The notes under the pieces were generated by a model, which did not search any database, was not told the origin of the DNA, and saw only the letters and a program-made list of their open reading frames with translations. Shown here in pieces: positions 25,563 through 34,930 of a DNA stretch of 64,000 bases. The stretch lies in contig JABABS010000011.1 of NCBI GenBank assembly GCA_014238125.1, positions 1 through 64,000 on the forward strand, read 5' to 3'. The stretch is from Phycisphaerales bacterium (lineage in GTDB: Bacteria; Planctomycetota; Phycisphaerae; Phycisphaerales; SM1A02). Both the position numbers and the translations under genes were made by a program. The stretch's first letter is position 1. Every line of letters starts with the position of its first letter.

Positions 25563-26740
25563 GCATTAGCCATTTCGGTTCGGAGTTGATCTGCAAGGCG
25601 TTTGTGTTCCACAGAAAATTGTTTATAAAATTGATCGATAAGTTTTAGACTCTTTTTCGGATTGCTTAAATTTCGAGCATATTTAGCAGCGAGAAGTAGG
25701 GCGACATCGCTAGCATCATCTGGAAGAGGTCTCTGGTTGAGGTGTTGTTCGTACAATGTTGCCGCCTCTGTAACTTTTCGAGAACGGAGTAATGTATTTG
25801 CAACTTCAACACGTGTTTTCGGATCTAGCATTACGGGAGTGTTAGTAGTTAGAGTTAGCAAGTATTCATTTGCAGCAACTTGGTGTTGACCAGAAGCAAT
25901 TGATTGTGCAATTGAAGTTCTTGCTATTTGTGCAGGAGTGAGTGGTTTATGTACTTCTTTTTTAGGTGTATGCGATTCTGAAACTACAGTGCGGAATTGT
26001 CTACGTCGTTTTGCTTGAGTAATTACTCGAAATAGATCGTATTCACCACGAGGAATCACTCCAATGACAAGTAAAAGATAAACTACTCCCAATCCTGATG
26101 CATACCCGCCCAAGTGCACCACCCAAGCAGTAGCTCCACCATCAGCACCTGCAATACTACCAATCAAATTTAGAGCATCAAAAACAATTTGGAAGATGAC
26201 GAGTAAGAGACCGGGGACTTCGATGATAGTGATGAGAAAAAAGATGAAAAGTATACGAATTTTAGAGCGTGGAGCAATCGCTGCAAACGCTGCTGTAATT
26301 GCGCAGACGGAGCCACTTGCACCAACTACAGGGTTGTCATAGAAAATTAGATGTAAACCGCCACCGACTGCCCCGCATCCTAGAAAAAGAGCTAAAAAGC
26401 CAATATGTCCCAGACGATCTTCAACTACTTTTCCAAACGGAAGCAGAAAAATCATATTTCCAATGACATGCCACCAACTAGCATGCATAAATTGATAAGT
26501 AAAAAGAGACCAAAAATGAAAATGAGCATTTGAAAGTTCGCAAGAGTCCAAAATGGATTGAATTTCGTAGATTGTCCCACTTGCAGATATTTCTTCAGAA
26601 ACACGCCCCACAGACCAGGAAACAGCGAAAAGCAACATATTTATTCCGATGAGAAAATATGTCACCGAAGGATATTTGCGTAATTGCACATCTGTTCCAA
26701 TAGGAAGTAGCATTTTTTGTATTGTAGGCTTGGATTCCAT
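25559..26740 (-). CDS. Rhomboid intramembrane serine protease with TPR-like tail
   Basis: The 393-residue protein has six or so membrane helices in its first 240 residues. The rhomboid features are FMHASWWHVIGNMIFLLPFG in an early helix, VGASGSVCAITAAFAAI containing the nucleophile Ser, and VVHLGGYASG containing the partner His. After the membrane part, about 140 residues form a soluble helical region with RVEVANTLLRSRKVTEAATLY and ALLLAAKYARNL, resembling TPR repeats that could bind other proteins. Its end overlaps trpF by 4 bases. Substrates are unknown. Confidence 0.88.
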   Translation of the reverse strand: MESKPTIQKMLLPIGTDVQLRKYPSVTYFLIGINMLLFAVSWSVGRVSEEISASGTIYEIQSILDSCELSNAHFHFWSLFTYQFMHASWWHVIGNMIFLLPFGKVVEDRLGHIGFLALFLGCGAVGGGLHLIFYDNPVVGASGSVCAITAAFAAIAPRSKIRILFIFFLITIIEVPGLLLVIFQIVFDALNLIGSIAGADGGATAWVVHLGGYASGLGVVYLLLVIGVIPRGEYDLFRVITQAKRRRQFRTVVSESHTPKKEVHKPLTPAQIARTSIAQSIASGQHQVAANEYLLTLTTNTPVMLDPKTRVEVANTLLRSRKVTEAATLYEQHLNQRPLPDDASDVALLLAAKYARNLSNPKKSLKLIDQFYKQFSVEHKRLADQLRTEMANA

Positions 26741-26831
26741 GACAGGTTTTGCTAAAATAAGGTGTTCAATAAACGCAAAGATCTCAGGTGGTCTTTTTTA
26801 GGGTGCGTTTTGCTAAATTAGGAGTTTTAAA

Positions 26832-27980
26832 ATGAGTGCTGTAATGCAAGAAATGCAAACTGATATTGGTCTAGTCTCAACTGTTGTTGCAAGGTCTTCT
26901 CTTTCCTTTATTGATGGCGAAAAGGGAATTCTTGAATATGTAGGGTATGACATCGATGACCTTGCCCGCAGTAGTACTTTCGAAGAAACTACATTTTTGC
27001 TTTGGCAAAAGCGACTTCCAAGCCATAGCGAACTTGCTGATTTTACAACTCGCGTACAGAGCAATTACGATTTATCTGACGCGATGTGGGACATGATCGT
27101 ATCCTTGCCACGAGACGCAAGTCCGATGCATGCCTTACGGACCTTGATTTCCTCTTTGGCATTAGAAGATCCAAATGCAGATGATCCATCCGAAGAAGCA
27201 AATGAGCGAAAGTCTCTTGCAATGCTCGCAAAAATGCCTGCATTGATTGCTGGTTTTGATCGGCATCGCAAAGGTCTTGATCTTGTTCGACCTGATACTT
27301 CAACTTCTATCGCTGAAAGTTTCCTTTACATGCTCTCAGGAGAGAAGCCAACACAGCGAATGGTAAGAGCGATGGATATTTGCCTTATTCTGCATGCTGA
27401 TCATGGTTTTAACGCATCGACCTTTGCTTCGCTCGTCACGATCTCAACGCTAAGTGATATGTATTCCGCTATCACTACGGCAATTGGGACATTGAAAGGC
27501 CCGCTCCACGGTGGTGCTAACCAAGGTGTGATGATCATGTTGCAAGAAATTGACGGAATTGAAAATGCAGAAGAGTTTATTATGGGTAAATTGTCTCGAA
27601 AGGACAAGGTCATGGGCTTTGGACACAGAGTCTATAAGTCAGTTGATCCGCGTGCTACGTATCTCAAAACTTTTGCAGAAGGCATCGCACAAGACACTGG
27701 TAATATTGAACTTTTTAATATAAGTAAACGCATCGAAGAAATCATGGATCGGGAAGTTGGAGCGAAAGGCATTTATCCAAATGTTGATTTCTACTCCGCC
27801 ACAACGTATTTTTCGCTCGGTCTTGATCTTGATCTCTTTACACCACTTTTTGCGATGAGTCGAGTTTCAGGTTGGACAGCTCATTGCCTTGAATACTTGC
27901 AAGACAATCGCCTGATTCGCCCACGATGTGATTATGTTGGACCTCATGAACAAGTATATGTGGATATTTCCCAGCGTTAA
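26832..27980 (+). CDS. gltA: Citrate synthase
   Basis: The 382-residue product is a short type citrate synthase, joining oxaloacetate and acetyl-CoA to start the TCA cycle. Motifs are LSFIDGEKGILEYVGYDI, LHADHGFNAST with an active His, GPLHGGANQGVM with a second His, FGHRVYKSVDPRA, and the Asp in YPNVDFYSA. A 2-methylcitrate synthase has the same motifs; no prp genes are nearby. An AGGAG site stands 7 bases before the ATG. Two similar 16-base blocks (GTTTTGCTAAAATAAG and GTTTTGCTAAATTAGG) lie upstream at about 26745 and 26807. Confidence 0.93.
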   Translation: MSAVMQEMQTDIGLVSTVVARSSLSFIDGEKGILEYVGYDIDDLARSSTFEETTFLLWQKRLPSHSELADFTTRVQSNYDLSDAMWDMIVSLPRDASPMHALRTLISSLALEDPNADDPSEEANERKSLAMLAKMPALIAGFDRHRKGLDLVRPDTSTSIAESFLYMLSGEKPTQRMVRAMDICLILHADHGFNASTFASLVTISTLSDMYSAITTAIGTLKGPLHGGANQGVMIMLQEIDGIENAEEFIMGKLSRKDKVMGFGHRVYKSVDPRATYLKTFAEGIAQDTGNIELFNISKRIEEIMDREVGAKGIYPNVDFYSATTYFSLGLDLDLFTPLFAMSRVSGWTAHCLEYLQDNRLIRPRCDYVGPHEQVYVDISQR

Positions 27981-28047
27981 CTCCAATTTCAGGTGTTCCA
28001 CCGGAATATTTTGCAGCGAGAAATTTTCTTAGTGCAAAGCATGTGTT

Positions 28048-28077
28048 AGTGATTTATGAAGGAAGGAATAAATCACT
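28048..28077. other. Ten-base-pair hairpin between converging genes
   Basis: AGTGATTTAT at 28048-28057 pairs perfectly with ATAAATCACT at 28068-28077 around a purine loop GAAGGAAGGA. It lies between the stops of citrate synthase and the FG-GAP gene. There is no U tract on either strand, so it is more likely an RNA 3' end stabiliser or a weak bidirectional terminator than a standard one. Confidence 0.4.
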
Positions 28078-28082
28078 GGCTG

Positions 28083-30350
28083 TTAGTTTACCTGCGGGTA
28101 AATTAAGACACGGTCATGGGCTAGCAAAACGACATCTGCATGCCCATCTCCCGTCAAATCAGCGATAAACACTTGACTTGGTTCATATTCACTTGGTTCA
28201 CCGCTTGAGAAAATGCGCGTTTCGAAAATTTTGAATTCGGTTGCGTACAACATTTTTCCACCTTCAGTAAAAGTAAAAATTTCTAGCATTTGCTCGCCCG
28301 CATCTAAGGCAATCATGTCTGTAAAGCCATCGCTATTAACATCGCCAATAGCAAGTTCGTGTTCGACCATTCGCTCGCGATCACTTCTCCACGATTGAAC
28401 TTCTTGAAGAGTAATGCGGTCGCCTGCGAGTTGTACAACAGCGAAGCCAGCATCCCCGACGGCGAGCATGTCGGAAATTCCATCAGAAGTAAAATCGGCA
28501 GCGTAAATTGGCCCGAATTCAAATCCTCTGACAAACAAACTGTCACCTTCGCTCCATTTGCCTTGAGTATTCTGTCCAATCAAAACTAAACGGTCGTTCT
28601 CTTCATCTGCGACTATTATCTGATTGTTAGATACAGCAAGTGAAATTAAATCTGATTCGCCATCAAGCAAATTAACTTGTTGCACCACTTGCCAGCCTGG
28701 GCTGATACTACTTGATGTTTCGGGTTCATACCGTACCGCTCGGACAAAATTGTCGTCAGCTATGAGCAGTTCAGGATAAGAGTCATTGTCAATATCTAGA
28801 ATTGCAGTATTTTCTGCAGATGCTTCTCGGACAAGACCAAACTGCCCCATGTCAGAATCTTCTAATAGAGTAAAACCATCGATAGTAGCTTGTAGCATCA
28901 TCATTGGCTTATCTCTAGTTAGTAGGAGTAAATCAATGTTGCCATCTTGGTCAGCATCAAAAGCAACAATTTCATTTGGACCCCGAGAAAGAGAGCCTAG
29001 GTCAACTGTCTCGATATTACCATCTGCATCGATAAGATCAAGTACGTAATTCCGCTTCTGTTTAGAAACGACTGCAATCTTCCATGTGTCACCAAGTTTT
29101 ACAGCATCAAGGGAAACTGGTGTGTTTCCTGTAGTAATTGGCATCGGTTTTGGGAAGGGGATGTCACCCACCGAAAGTGGTGAACGTCCTACAACCCCCT
29201 CGTTTTCACTGAGTACAAAAAGATCTTGGACGCCATCTTGATCTATATCACACACAGCGATTCCTTCAACACCAGATAGTGTAGGCGAGGGAACACCTGC
29301 AGCTAGACCTTTGGTAGCCGTTTGAGGATAAATAACAATGGTATTATCGTCGGTGTTTGTAGCAATAAGATCTAGAAGCCCATCGCCGTTTACATCTGCA
29401 ACCGTTTGATTTCTTTTTTCTTTTCCTTGAAATGGAAACACTTCTATCGAGGCTTCGCGATCACCAGAGGACTCAATAGTTTCAATTGCAAGTTCATATA
29501 GAACGATACGCTTAGAAGAGCGTTCAATTACAGCTAACATCGCGTCATCTCTGTTTGGTAATTCGATAGCTGCAAAATCACGCAACCCGGGCATTTCAAA
29601 TCGAAGTTGCGGTCCCATGCGGACTTCGTTCCCATCATGCTGGGCAAGCCAAAGCCGAACTGGTTCGGTGCTATCTTGAACTACTCCAGCAATATCGTGA
29701 AGACCGTTCCCATCGTAATCTGCAAGGATAAACCAACCAATTCTGTCTTCGGTTGTAAAGGTGATTGGTTTGCCTAGTACATCGCCGTTGAGTGGAAACA
29801 CCTGAATATTACCGTCAACTAGAGTGACTAATTCGGGCGCATCATCGCCAATAATATTTGAGACAACAAATCCAGACCTATTTGCATGTAATTTGCGAAG
29901 CCGATGTTGTCGTTCTTTCTCAAAAGTGCCGTCAGGTTGTTGTGCAAGAAAGACGATGTTTGAGGGGTTAGAAGCGTAAATAATGTCTGTTAATCCATCA
30001 TTATTAAAGTCATGCAACGTAATTGCTGAAATTTTGTGAGAAACCATCACATGCTCCTTATCGAAGCGCCAATGGTCAGGAATATCATTTGCTCGCGTTA
30101 CTTCTATTTCGTCTTCGGGAGTAGCGTTTTGCTTTTGGAGGAGGATGTCAATTCTACTTTTGTGGTTGTTAATGATTAGAAGATCGATCAAACCATCACC
30201 GTTGACATCGCCTTGATACATAGGTCCGGCGTTATTTCCGATTTTAATCGAATCTATAGATGAAAAACCAAAGTAATCGCCAAGTGGAGAAGGTTCAGTG
30301 TGTAGCATTGCCGTAGTTACGGTAATAAGTAGTGTTAAAAGCGTCATCAT
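28083..30350 (-). CDS. Exported FG-GAP/VCBS repeat protein
   Basis: The 755-residue product has an N-terminal signal peptide (MMTLLTLLITVTTAMLHTEP) and at least ten FG-GAP/VCBS repeats with calcium-binding loops of the form DxNxDGxxDL, e.g. DVNGDGLIDLLI, DFNNDGLTDIIY, DIDQDGVQDLFV, DADQDGNIDLLL, DVNSDGFTDMIA, DLTGDGHADVVL. The whole length looks like one or two beta propellers of the integrin-alpha type. No enzyme domain is fused. Role is likely extracellular or periplasmic binding. It is a single gene in antisense to its neighbours, separated from the protease gene by about 76 bases holding both promoters. Confidence 0.85.
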   Translation of the reverse strand: MMTLLTLLITVTTAMLHTEPSPLGDYFGFSSIDSIKIGNNAGPMYQGDVNGDGLIDLLIINNHKSRIDILLQKQNATPEDEIEVTRANDIPDHWRFDKEHVMVSHKISAITLHDFNNDGLTDIIYASNPSNIVFLAQQPDGTFEKERQHRLRKLHANRSGFVVSNIIGDDAPELVTLVDGNIQVFPLNGDVLGKPITFTTEDRIGWFILADYDGNGLHDIAGVVQDSTEPVRLWLAQHDGNEVRMGPQLRFEMPGLRDFAAIELPNRDDAMLAVIERSSKRIVLYELAIETIESSGDREASIEVFPFQGKEKRNQTVADVNGDGLLDLIATNTDDNTIVIYPQTATKGLAAGVPSPTLSGVEGIAVCDIDQDGVQDLFVLSENEGVVGRSPLSVGDIPFPKPMPITTGNTPVSLDAVKLGDTWKIAVVSKQKRNYVLDLIDADGNIETVDLGSLSRGPNEIVAFDADQDGNIDLLLLTRDKPMMMLQATIDGFTLLEDSDMGQFGLVREASAENTAILDIDNDSYPELLIADDNFVRAVRYEPETSSSISPGWQVVQQVNLLDGESDLISLAVSNNQIIVADEENDRLVLIGQNTQGKWSEGDSLFVRGFEFGPIYAADFTSDGISDMLAVGDAGFAVVQLAGDRITLQEVQSWRSDRERMVEHELAIGDVNSDGFTDMIALDAGEQMLEIFTFTEGGKMLYATEFKIFETRIFSSGEPSEYEPSQVFIADLTGDGHADVVLLAHDRVLIYPQVN

Positions 30351-30426
30351 AATTAATTCCTATTATTGTGTGATATTGTATGCTATCACTTGTTGAACGA
30401 ATACATTACTTCTTTGAGAGCCAATT

Positions 30427-31389
30427 ATGAAAAACATACTTATTTTATGTCTATCCATCGGTGTTGTAACCTTTACATTGCAAGGAGACATTGTCCGTTT
30501 GCATGGGAACACAGAAGTGCATGGCACAATTTTGAAGCGTACTCAGCAACGTATTTGGATTGACATTGGACCCGAGGTGATTGCCATTGATATGGATCAA
30601 ATTACAGATGTTGTTCAGGATTCGTCTGCGGTATCTCAAGAGACAGCTGATGTCTCAACAATGTATAGAACAAACTCGAGCTTACCTGATCTTAGCCCAC
30701 GCGAACAAGCCAAAAGAGTTGGTCCTTCAGTCATAAAAGTTTCAACTCCTGGGGGATTAGGTTCAGGCGTACTTCTTAATGAAGAAGGGTACGCAATTAC
30801 AAACGCACATGTGATTCAAGGTGAAACCGATCTACGTGTAACCGTCTGGATCCCACAACTTGACGGAACATTGAAACGAACTACGATTGAGGATATTGAA
30901 ATAATTGCACTGAATAATCATCTTGATTTGGCACTTTTGAAGATTGAACATCCTGATCATAAACCATTTGAATTTTCGGCATTAGAAAATGCTGAAATGA
31001 TAGGTGTTGGTCAAACTGTTTTTGCAATTGGAAATCCCCTTGGATTGGAGCGTTCTATGAGTCAAGGTGTAATTTCAACAAAACAAAGAAGCATGGACGG
31101 CTTAACGTACATTCAAACTGATACTGCGATCAACCCCGGAAATTCTGGCGGTCCGCTCTTTAACACCCAAGGGGAAGTTGTAGGCATTACAAATATGGGT
31201 ATTCTTGCAGCAGAATCCTTGAATTTTGCAATTCCTACGCGTTATGTGAAGGATTTCATACGAAATCGAGAAGCTTTCGCGTATGATGAAAAAAATCCAA
31301 ACTCCGGTCATAAGTATTTGGTTCCCCCAAACCGTAAAAAAGTTGGTACCGCGCCCCAATTGAAAGACGGAACAGCAGATTCCAAATAA
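30427..31389 (+). CDS. Exported trypsin-like serine protease with N-terminal small beta domain
   Basis: The 320-residue product starts with a signal peptide (MKNILILCLSIGVVTFTLQG). Residues 20-60 form a small beta segment (VRLHGNTEVHGTILKRT and VIAIDMDQITDV) also seen in the protein at 44212. Then comes a trypsin-like domain: VGPSVIKVSTPGG, ITNAHVIQG (His), LDLALLKI (Asp), NPGNSGGPLFN (Ser). Unlike DegP/HtrA there is no PDZ domain: the sequence ends in a charged tail. It would act in the periplasm. The next gene starts 45 bases on with its own AAAGGAAA site, so they may share a transcript. Confidence 0.87.
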   Translation: MKNILILCLSIGVVTFTLQGDIVRLHGNTEVHGTILKRTQQRIWIDIGPEVIAIDMDQITDVVQDSSAVSQETADVSTMYRTNSSLPDLSPREQAKRVGPSVIKVSTPGGLGSGVLLNEEGYAITNAHVIQGETDLRVTVWIPQLDGTLKRTTIEDIEIIALNNHLDLALLKIEHPDHKPFEFSALENAEMIGVGQTVFAIGNPLGLERSMSQGVISTKQRSMDGLTYIQTDTAINPGNSGGPLFNTQGEVVGITNMGILAAESLNFAIPTRYVKDFIRNREAFAYDEKNPNSGHKYLVPPNRKKVGTAPQLKDGTADSK

Positions 31390-31434
31390 GACACCGAAGT
31401 AACAACCAGTTGCAAAACACTAAAGGAAACAAAT

Positions 31435-33189
31435 ATGTTGATTACATCAATTTTAATTAGTTCATCATTGATAGCAGTAGGCGATTTTCAAATCAAGGAT
31501 GTATTACCAACTGAAGCAGTCTTTTGTTGCTCAGTAGAGAATCTCAATCATGTGTGCGAATCTATGATTACAAAAACACAGCGTGAGCAAATTTGTGCAT
31601 TGATGGACGAAGCTTTTGCCGCTGGAGATGGTGACGAGATGTTCAGTGCGATCGAATCTCAGTGCAAAGAATTGTTGGCTCAATCTGGCTTACCTGATGA
31701 TTGGAAGCCAAGCATGCCTCCAGGGTATGCGGGCTTTGGCGTTTACCCAGTAGCGGATTATGAGGCAGGTACACTCGACATTGCGATGCTTGCTGTTCTG
31801 GAGTTACATAACCCCGAAATTGCAAAAGCCGCCGCATCTTTATGTGAGAACATTTCAGAAATGACCGATATTCAAGTCGAAACGGTAAATCTTGCTGGAG
31901 CAGATTTCTGGATGATGGACTCCTTTATTGATCCAAATCTAACTGCCGAAATTCCAATGGGTTTTGGTGACACATTAGCAATGGACAGAATATACTTGGG
32001 TTCTGTAAATGGCTACATGATCTGTGGAACTGAGGCAGATGGCGTCAGTAGAGCTATTGCTGCTACTTCAGGTGAGCTCGAATCTGATTCATTAGCTTCA
32101 AACGAAACATACATCGCGATGATGGATCAAATAGATGAGGGTGATCTTCACGCAGTAGTAATGTTCGACAACCTTGCAGATTATATTATTCAAGCAGATC
32201 AATCTCGAATGATTGGGATGTTTTTGCCAATGCTAAAGAGCGCAATTGGCGATGTTGATGGTTTTGCACAGTCAGTAACCCTTGCTCCTAGTGATGATGT
32301 ATTTTTAAATGCTTCATATACCATGTTGATGCCAAATCGTCGTGAAGGGTTGCTTGGACTAGCGAGCGCTGTTACTTCGCCTGCTTCAACACCTAATTTT
32401 GTTGGTGAGGACACAATTTCCTATTCACAAATTAATCTTGATTTTGAAAAAATCGCTCCTTGGTTACGCAATATGATGTCCATGAACCCAATGATGCAGA
32501 TTCCTCCTCAGCAGTTGGAGGGTATGGAGCAATCGGTTACTGCTGCGGTAGCCCCACTAGGTAATACAATGCACGTGGTTTCATCACTTTCTCTTCCATT
32601 AACTGAAGAGAGCATGGGATTCTTGCTGGCTGTTGAATGTGAAAAAAGCGAAGCAATGGAAACATATTTGTCATCGATGATGCCAATGATCGGTTCAGAA
32701 CCAAGAGAATTTCTTGGGTATCGCATGTATCCAATTGAAACGGCAGGCGCCGACATGATGACTGGCAGTATGGATTTACCCATATCCGTGGCCGTTGGTG
32801 GCGGTTGGGTGATGCTGGGCATGACACACTCAGTTGAGAATGCCTTACGCCTTTCAGCTAATCCTAATTCGAACAAATCTACTACTACCCAAAACAGCGC
32901 AATGGAAATGATTTCAACGAGTGATGCAACCGGATGGGGTTACGCAGATTTAGGCAAAAGTATGCTTGCTAGCGCTGAACTATCTGAAATGCAAATGACG
33001 AACATGATTCAGGAAATGGAAACCTTCGATCCTGAAATGGCTGCAGAAATGAAACAACAAGTTGATTTGCAAATGAAAGCGTCAAAGGCAATCAACGAAC
33101 TTGTCGCTTCGTTTCTCGGTGCAACCGCTTGGACAATGGAAGCAAATGACGAGGGATTTGTAGCACATGCAGTGCTCATGCGTCCGTAA
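31435..33189 (+). CDS. Exported Met-rich protein of unknown function
   Basis: The 584-residue product is unrecognised. It starts with a short hydrophobic segment (MLITSILISSSLIAVG), compatible with a signal peptide. The body is acidic and rich in Met, with two similar halves in layout: an early VFCCSVENLNHVCESMITKT and a later ISYSQINLDFEKIAPWLRNMM each introduce a helical stretch. It has AHAVLM at the extreme C terminus. This overall look is seen in large planctomycete secreted proteins of the DUF3352 type, but I cannot confirm that. It follows the trypsin-like protease and ends in a strong intrinsic terminator. Confidence 0.6.
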   Translation: MLITSILISSSLIAVGDFQIKDVLPTEAVFCCSVENLNHVCESMITKTQREQICALMDEAFAAGDGDEMFSAIESQCKELLAQSGLPDDWKPSMPPGYAGFGVYPVADYEAGTLDIAMLAVLELHNPEIAKAAASLCENISEMTDIQVETVNLAGADFWMMDSFIDPNLTAEIPMGFGDTLAMDRIYLGSVNGYMICGTEADGVSRAIAATSGELESDSLASNETYIAMMDQIDEGDLHAVVMFDNLADYIIQADQSRMIGMFLPMLKSAIGDVDGFAQSVTLAPSDDVFLNASYTMLMPNRREGLLGLASAVTSPASTPNFVGEDTISYSQINLDFEKIAPWLRNMMSMNPMMQIPPQQLEGMEQSVTAAVAPLGNTMHVVSSLSLPLTEESMGFLLAVECEKSEAMETYLSSMMPMIGSEPREFLGYRMYPIETAGADMMTGSMDLPISVAVGGGWVMLGMTHSVENALRLSANPNSNKSTTTQNSAMEMISTSDATGWGYADLGKSMLASAELSEMQMTNMIQEMETFDPEMAAEMKQQVDLQMKASKAINELVASFLGATAWTMEANDEGFVAHAVLMRP

Positions 33190-33205
33190 CTTTTAATTAC
33201 AAACA

Positions 33206-33245
33206 AAGGGCGTTCGCGTGTAATCTCGTGAACGCCTTTTTTATT
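33206..33245 (+). terminator. Intrinsic terminator after the Met-rich protein gene
   Basis: GGCGTTCGCG pairs with CGTGAACGCC (one G-U) around an eight-base loop, extended by AAAG/CTTT pairing and followed by TTTTTTATT. It starts 17 bases past the stop at 33189 and ends the plus-strand protease transcript before the converging MlaE gene. Confidence 0.85.
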
Positions 33246-33260
33246 ACACTTTTGTTTGTT

Positions 33261-34091
33261 TTATGTCCAACCGAACTGGTAAAATACCAGGGTAAAAACC
33301 ATATCTACAATAACAATGGTCAGAATAGTTTGAACAACTGTATCTGTTGTTGCCTTGCCAACACCGGCAGCACCACCGCTTACTTTTAATCCATTGTGGC
33401 AAGCAATTGCTGCAAGAATCATCCCAAAGACAGCTGCTTTCATAAGGCCTGTTATGAAATCCGCAAGGACAACCTGACTCAAAGTATTGTCAATGTATAC
33501 GTCGTAGGGAACACCTAGGAATTGCACAGTGACAAAGCACGCTGCCACAATTGCAATAACATCGCCAATAATAGTCAATAATGTCAAACTTAAAACAGTA
33601 GCAAGGACTCTTGGCATCACCAGAAAACGAATCGGGTTTAAAGCTTGTGAGTGAAGCGCTTCGATTTCTTCTCCAACAACCATCGTCCCGAGTTCTGCGG
33701 CTATTGAAGCGCCAGCGAAACCAGTGAGTACAATTGCTGCTATCAAAGGGCCAAGTTCACGCAGTACAGCAACGCCGACGATGTTTGCGATTTTGTCAGC
33801 TTGCCCAAATTCTGCAAGAGGTGGTTGCATTTGTATTGCAAGTATCAAACCGATACAACCACAAACGAGGCAAACAATACCAATAGAGCGAACGCCAATG
33901 CGCACAATCTGCGTCACAAATGCACCTTTGCCAAATCTAACTCGGTTGAGAATACATGAAGTCCAAAGTAATTTAACAACCTCGGCGAGCAGCCAAATAA
34001 TCCCTCCAAGAAACGAAAAAAGTCGGACCGAAATAGACCCTAATATGTCGAGGAGTCGAAACGGAAAAAACATCTTCGTTCCCTTAGGCAA
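33261..34091 (-). CDS. mlaE: MlaE-family ABC transporter permease
   Basis: The 276-residue membrane protein matches MlaE, the permease that with MlaF, MlaD and MlaB moves phospholipids between inner and outer membrane. It shows FLGGIIWLLAEV, GLILAIQMQPPLAEFG, VLRELGPLIAAIVLTGFAGASIAAE and the EEIEALHSQALNP turn after it, then later helices. About five or six membrane helices are visible. MlaF and MlaD are not adjacent; instead the start overlaps the end of a STAS gene by 8 bases, which in turn follows an RsbW-like gene. Length and motifs are normal for MlaE. Confidence 0.88.
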   Translation of the reverse strand: MPKGTKMFFPFRLLDILGSISVRLFSFLGGIIWLLAEVVKLLWTSCILNRVRFGKGAFVTQIVRIGVRSIGIVCLVCGCIGLILAIQMQPPLAEFGQADKIANIVGVAVLRELGPLIAAIVLTGFAGASIAAELGTMVVGEEIEALHSQALNPIRFLVMPRVLATVLSLTLLTIIGDVIAIVAACFVTVQFLGVPYDVYIDNTLSQVVLADFITGLMKAAVFGMILAAIACHNGLKVSGGAAGVGKATTDTVVQTILTIVIVDMVFTLVFYQFGWT

Positions 34092-34413
34092 TGAGTGCTT
34101 CCTCTCGGTTGGATGTGATTATAAAAATAGTATCGAGGCGAGCAAGTTCAATGATTGAACGAACTCCATCTTGTAATCCACAAATGACAAATTGTTTCGA
34201 ATTTTGTTTGCAGAGTTGCAAGGCTTCAATCAAAGTTGCAATGCCAGAAGAATCCATATACTTCACGCCGGATAAATCAATAACAATACGTGATGAGGAA
34301 GATTCAAGGATTTGTTTGAGTTGATTTCTCAATGTATTTGATTCAATTGTGTCAACATCGCCATCAAGGGAAATAATGGTGGAATCATTAAGTATTTCAA
34401 TTTGAATATTCAA
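34084..34413 (-). CDS. STAS-domain protein (RsbV/MlaB-like)
   Basis: The 109-residue STAS domain has IVIDLSGVKYMDSSGIATLIEAL, where the first Ser after Asp is the usual phosphorylation site of RsbV/SpoIIAA. It is 4 bases overlapped with the upstream RsbW-like kinase gene and 8 bases overlapped with mlaE downstream. Two roles are possible: anti-anti-sigma factor paired with the kinase, or MlaB, the STAS subunit of the MlaFEDB complex that normally neighbours mlaE. The intact phosphorylation motif plus the kinase favour the first; the context leaves both open. Confidence 0.83.
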   Translation of the reverse strand: MNIQIEILNDSTIISLDGDVDTIESNTLRNQLKQILESSSSRIVIDLSGVKYMDSSGIATLIEALQLCKQNSKQFVICGLQDGVRSIIELARLDTIFIITSNREEALIA

Positions 34414-34901
34414 TGTATTTTTCTCTCTTTTTTTAAATCGGCAAAATTGTTTATTTTATTTCCTTGTTTTTCCATAAGCAACCGCATGCCACCATTTTTA
34501 CGGTGTGACCAGATTGCCTCATCCATGATGGCTTTGATGAGATGTACGCCAAGTCCACCAGGCCGTACATCATCTAGTTCTCTGGATTTGATCTGATCGA
34601 TATCGATTTGATCTGCTCTATCCTCGATGCAAATCATGATTTTCCAAGTTTGATCCCTGTTTGCACTGAAGCCCTTAATCTCGATGTCGATCATTTCACC
34701 GTGAGATCCTTTGTACCCATGTCTATGAATATTGCTTACTGCCTCATCCAGGACCAGTGCAATTGATCCAGCGTCCCTGTCATCGACACCGCAGTTCCTG
34801 CAAAGTTGGATAGTAAGATTTCGAATAACACCGTACCAAGCAGGGGATGCAGGTAGTGTAAGTTTTACGGAAGCAGTACAGACTGTATTCTTAGGCTCCA
34901 T
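34410..34901 (-). CDS. RsbW-like anti-sigma serine kinase (HATPase)
   Basis: The 163-residue protein is a GHKL/HATPase_c domain of the anti-sigma kinase type. Visible are [17 protein letters not shown] (N box with the catalytic Glu and metal-binding Asn), [10 protein letters not shown] (G1-like), and [15 protein letters not shown] (G2 loop and helix). It would bind and phosphorylate the STAS protein encoded immediately downstream. No sigma factor gene is next to it. It is divergent from guaA, with 29 bases between the chosen starts (8 bases if guaA starts at 34910), so the two promoters must overlap the coding ends. Confidence 0.85.
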   Translation of the reverse strand: MEPKNTVCTASVKLTLPASPAWYGVIRNLTIQLCRNCGVDDRDAGSIALVLDEAVSNIHRHGYKGSHGEMIDIEIKGFSANRDQTWKIMICIEDRADQIDIDQIKSRELDDVRPGGLGVHLIKAIMDEAIWSHRKNGGMRLLMEKQGNKINNFADLKKERKIH

Positions 34902-34930
34902 CTTTATTCATGGTACCCTGTAACATTCTT

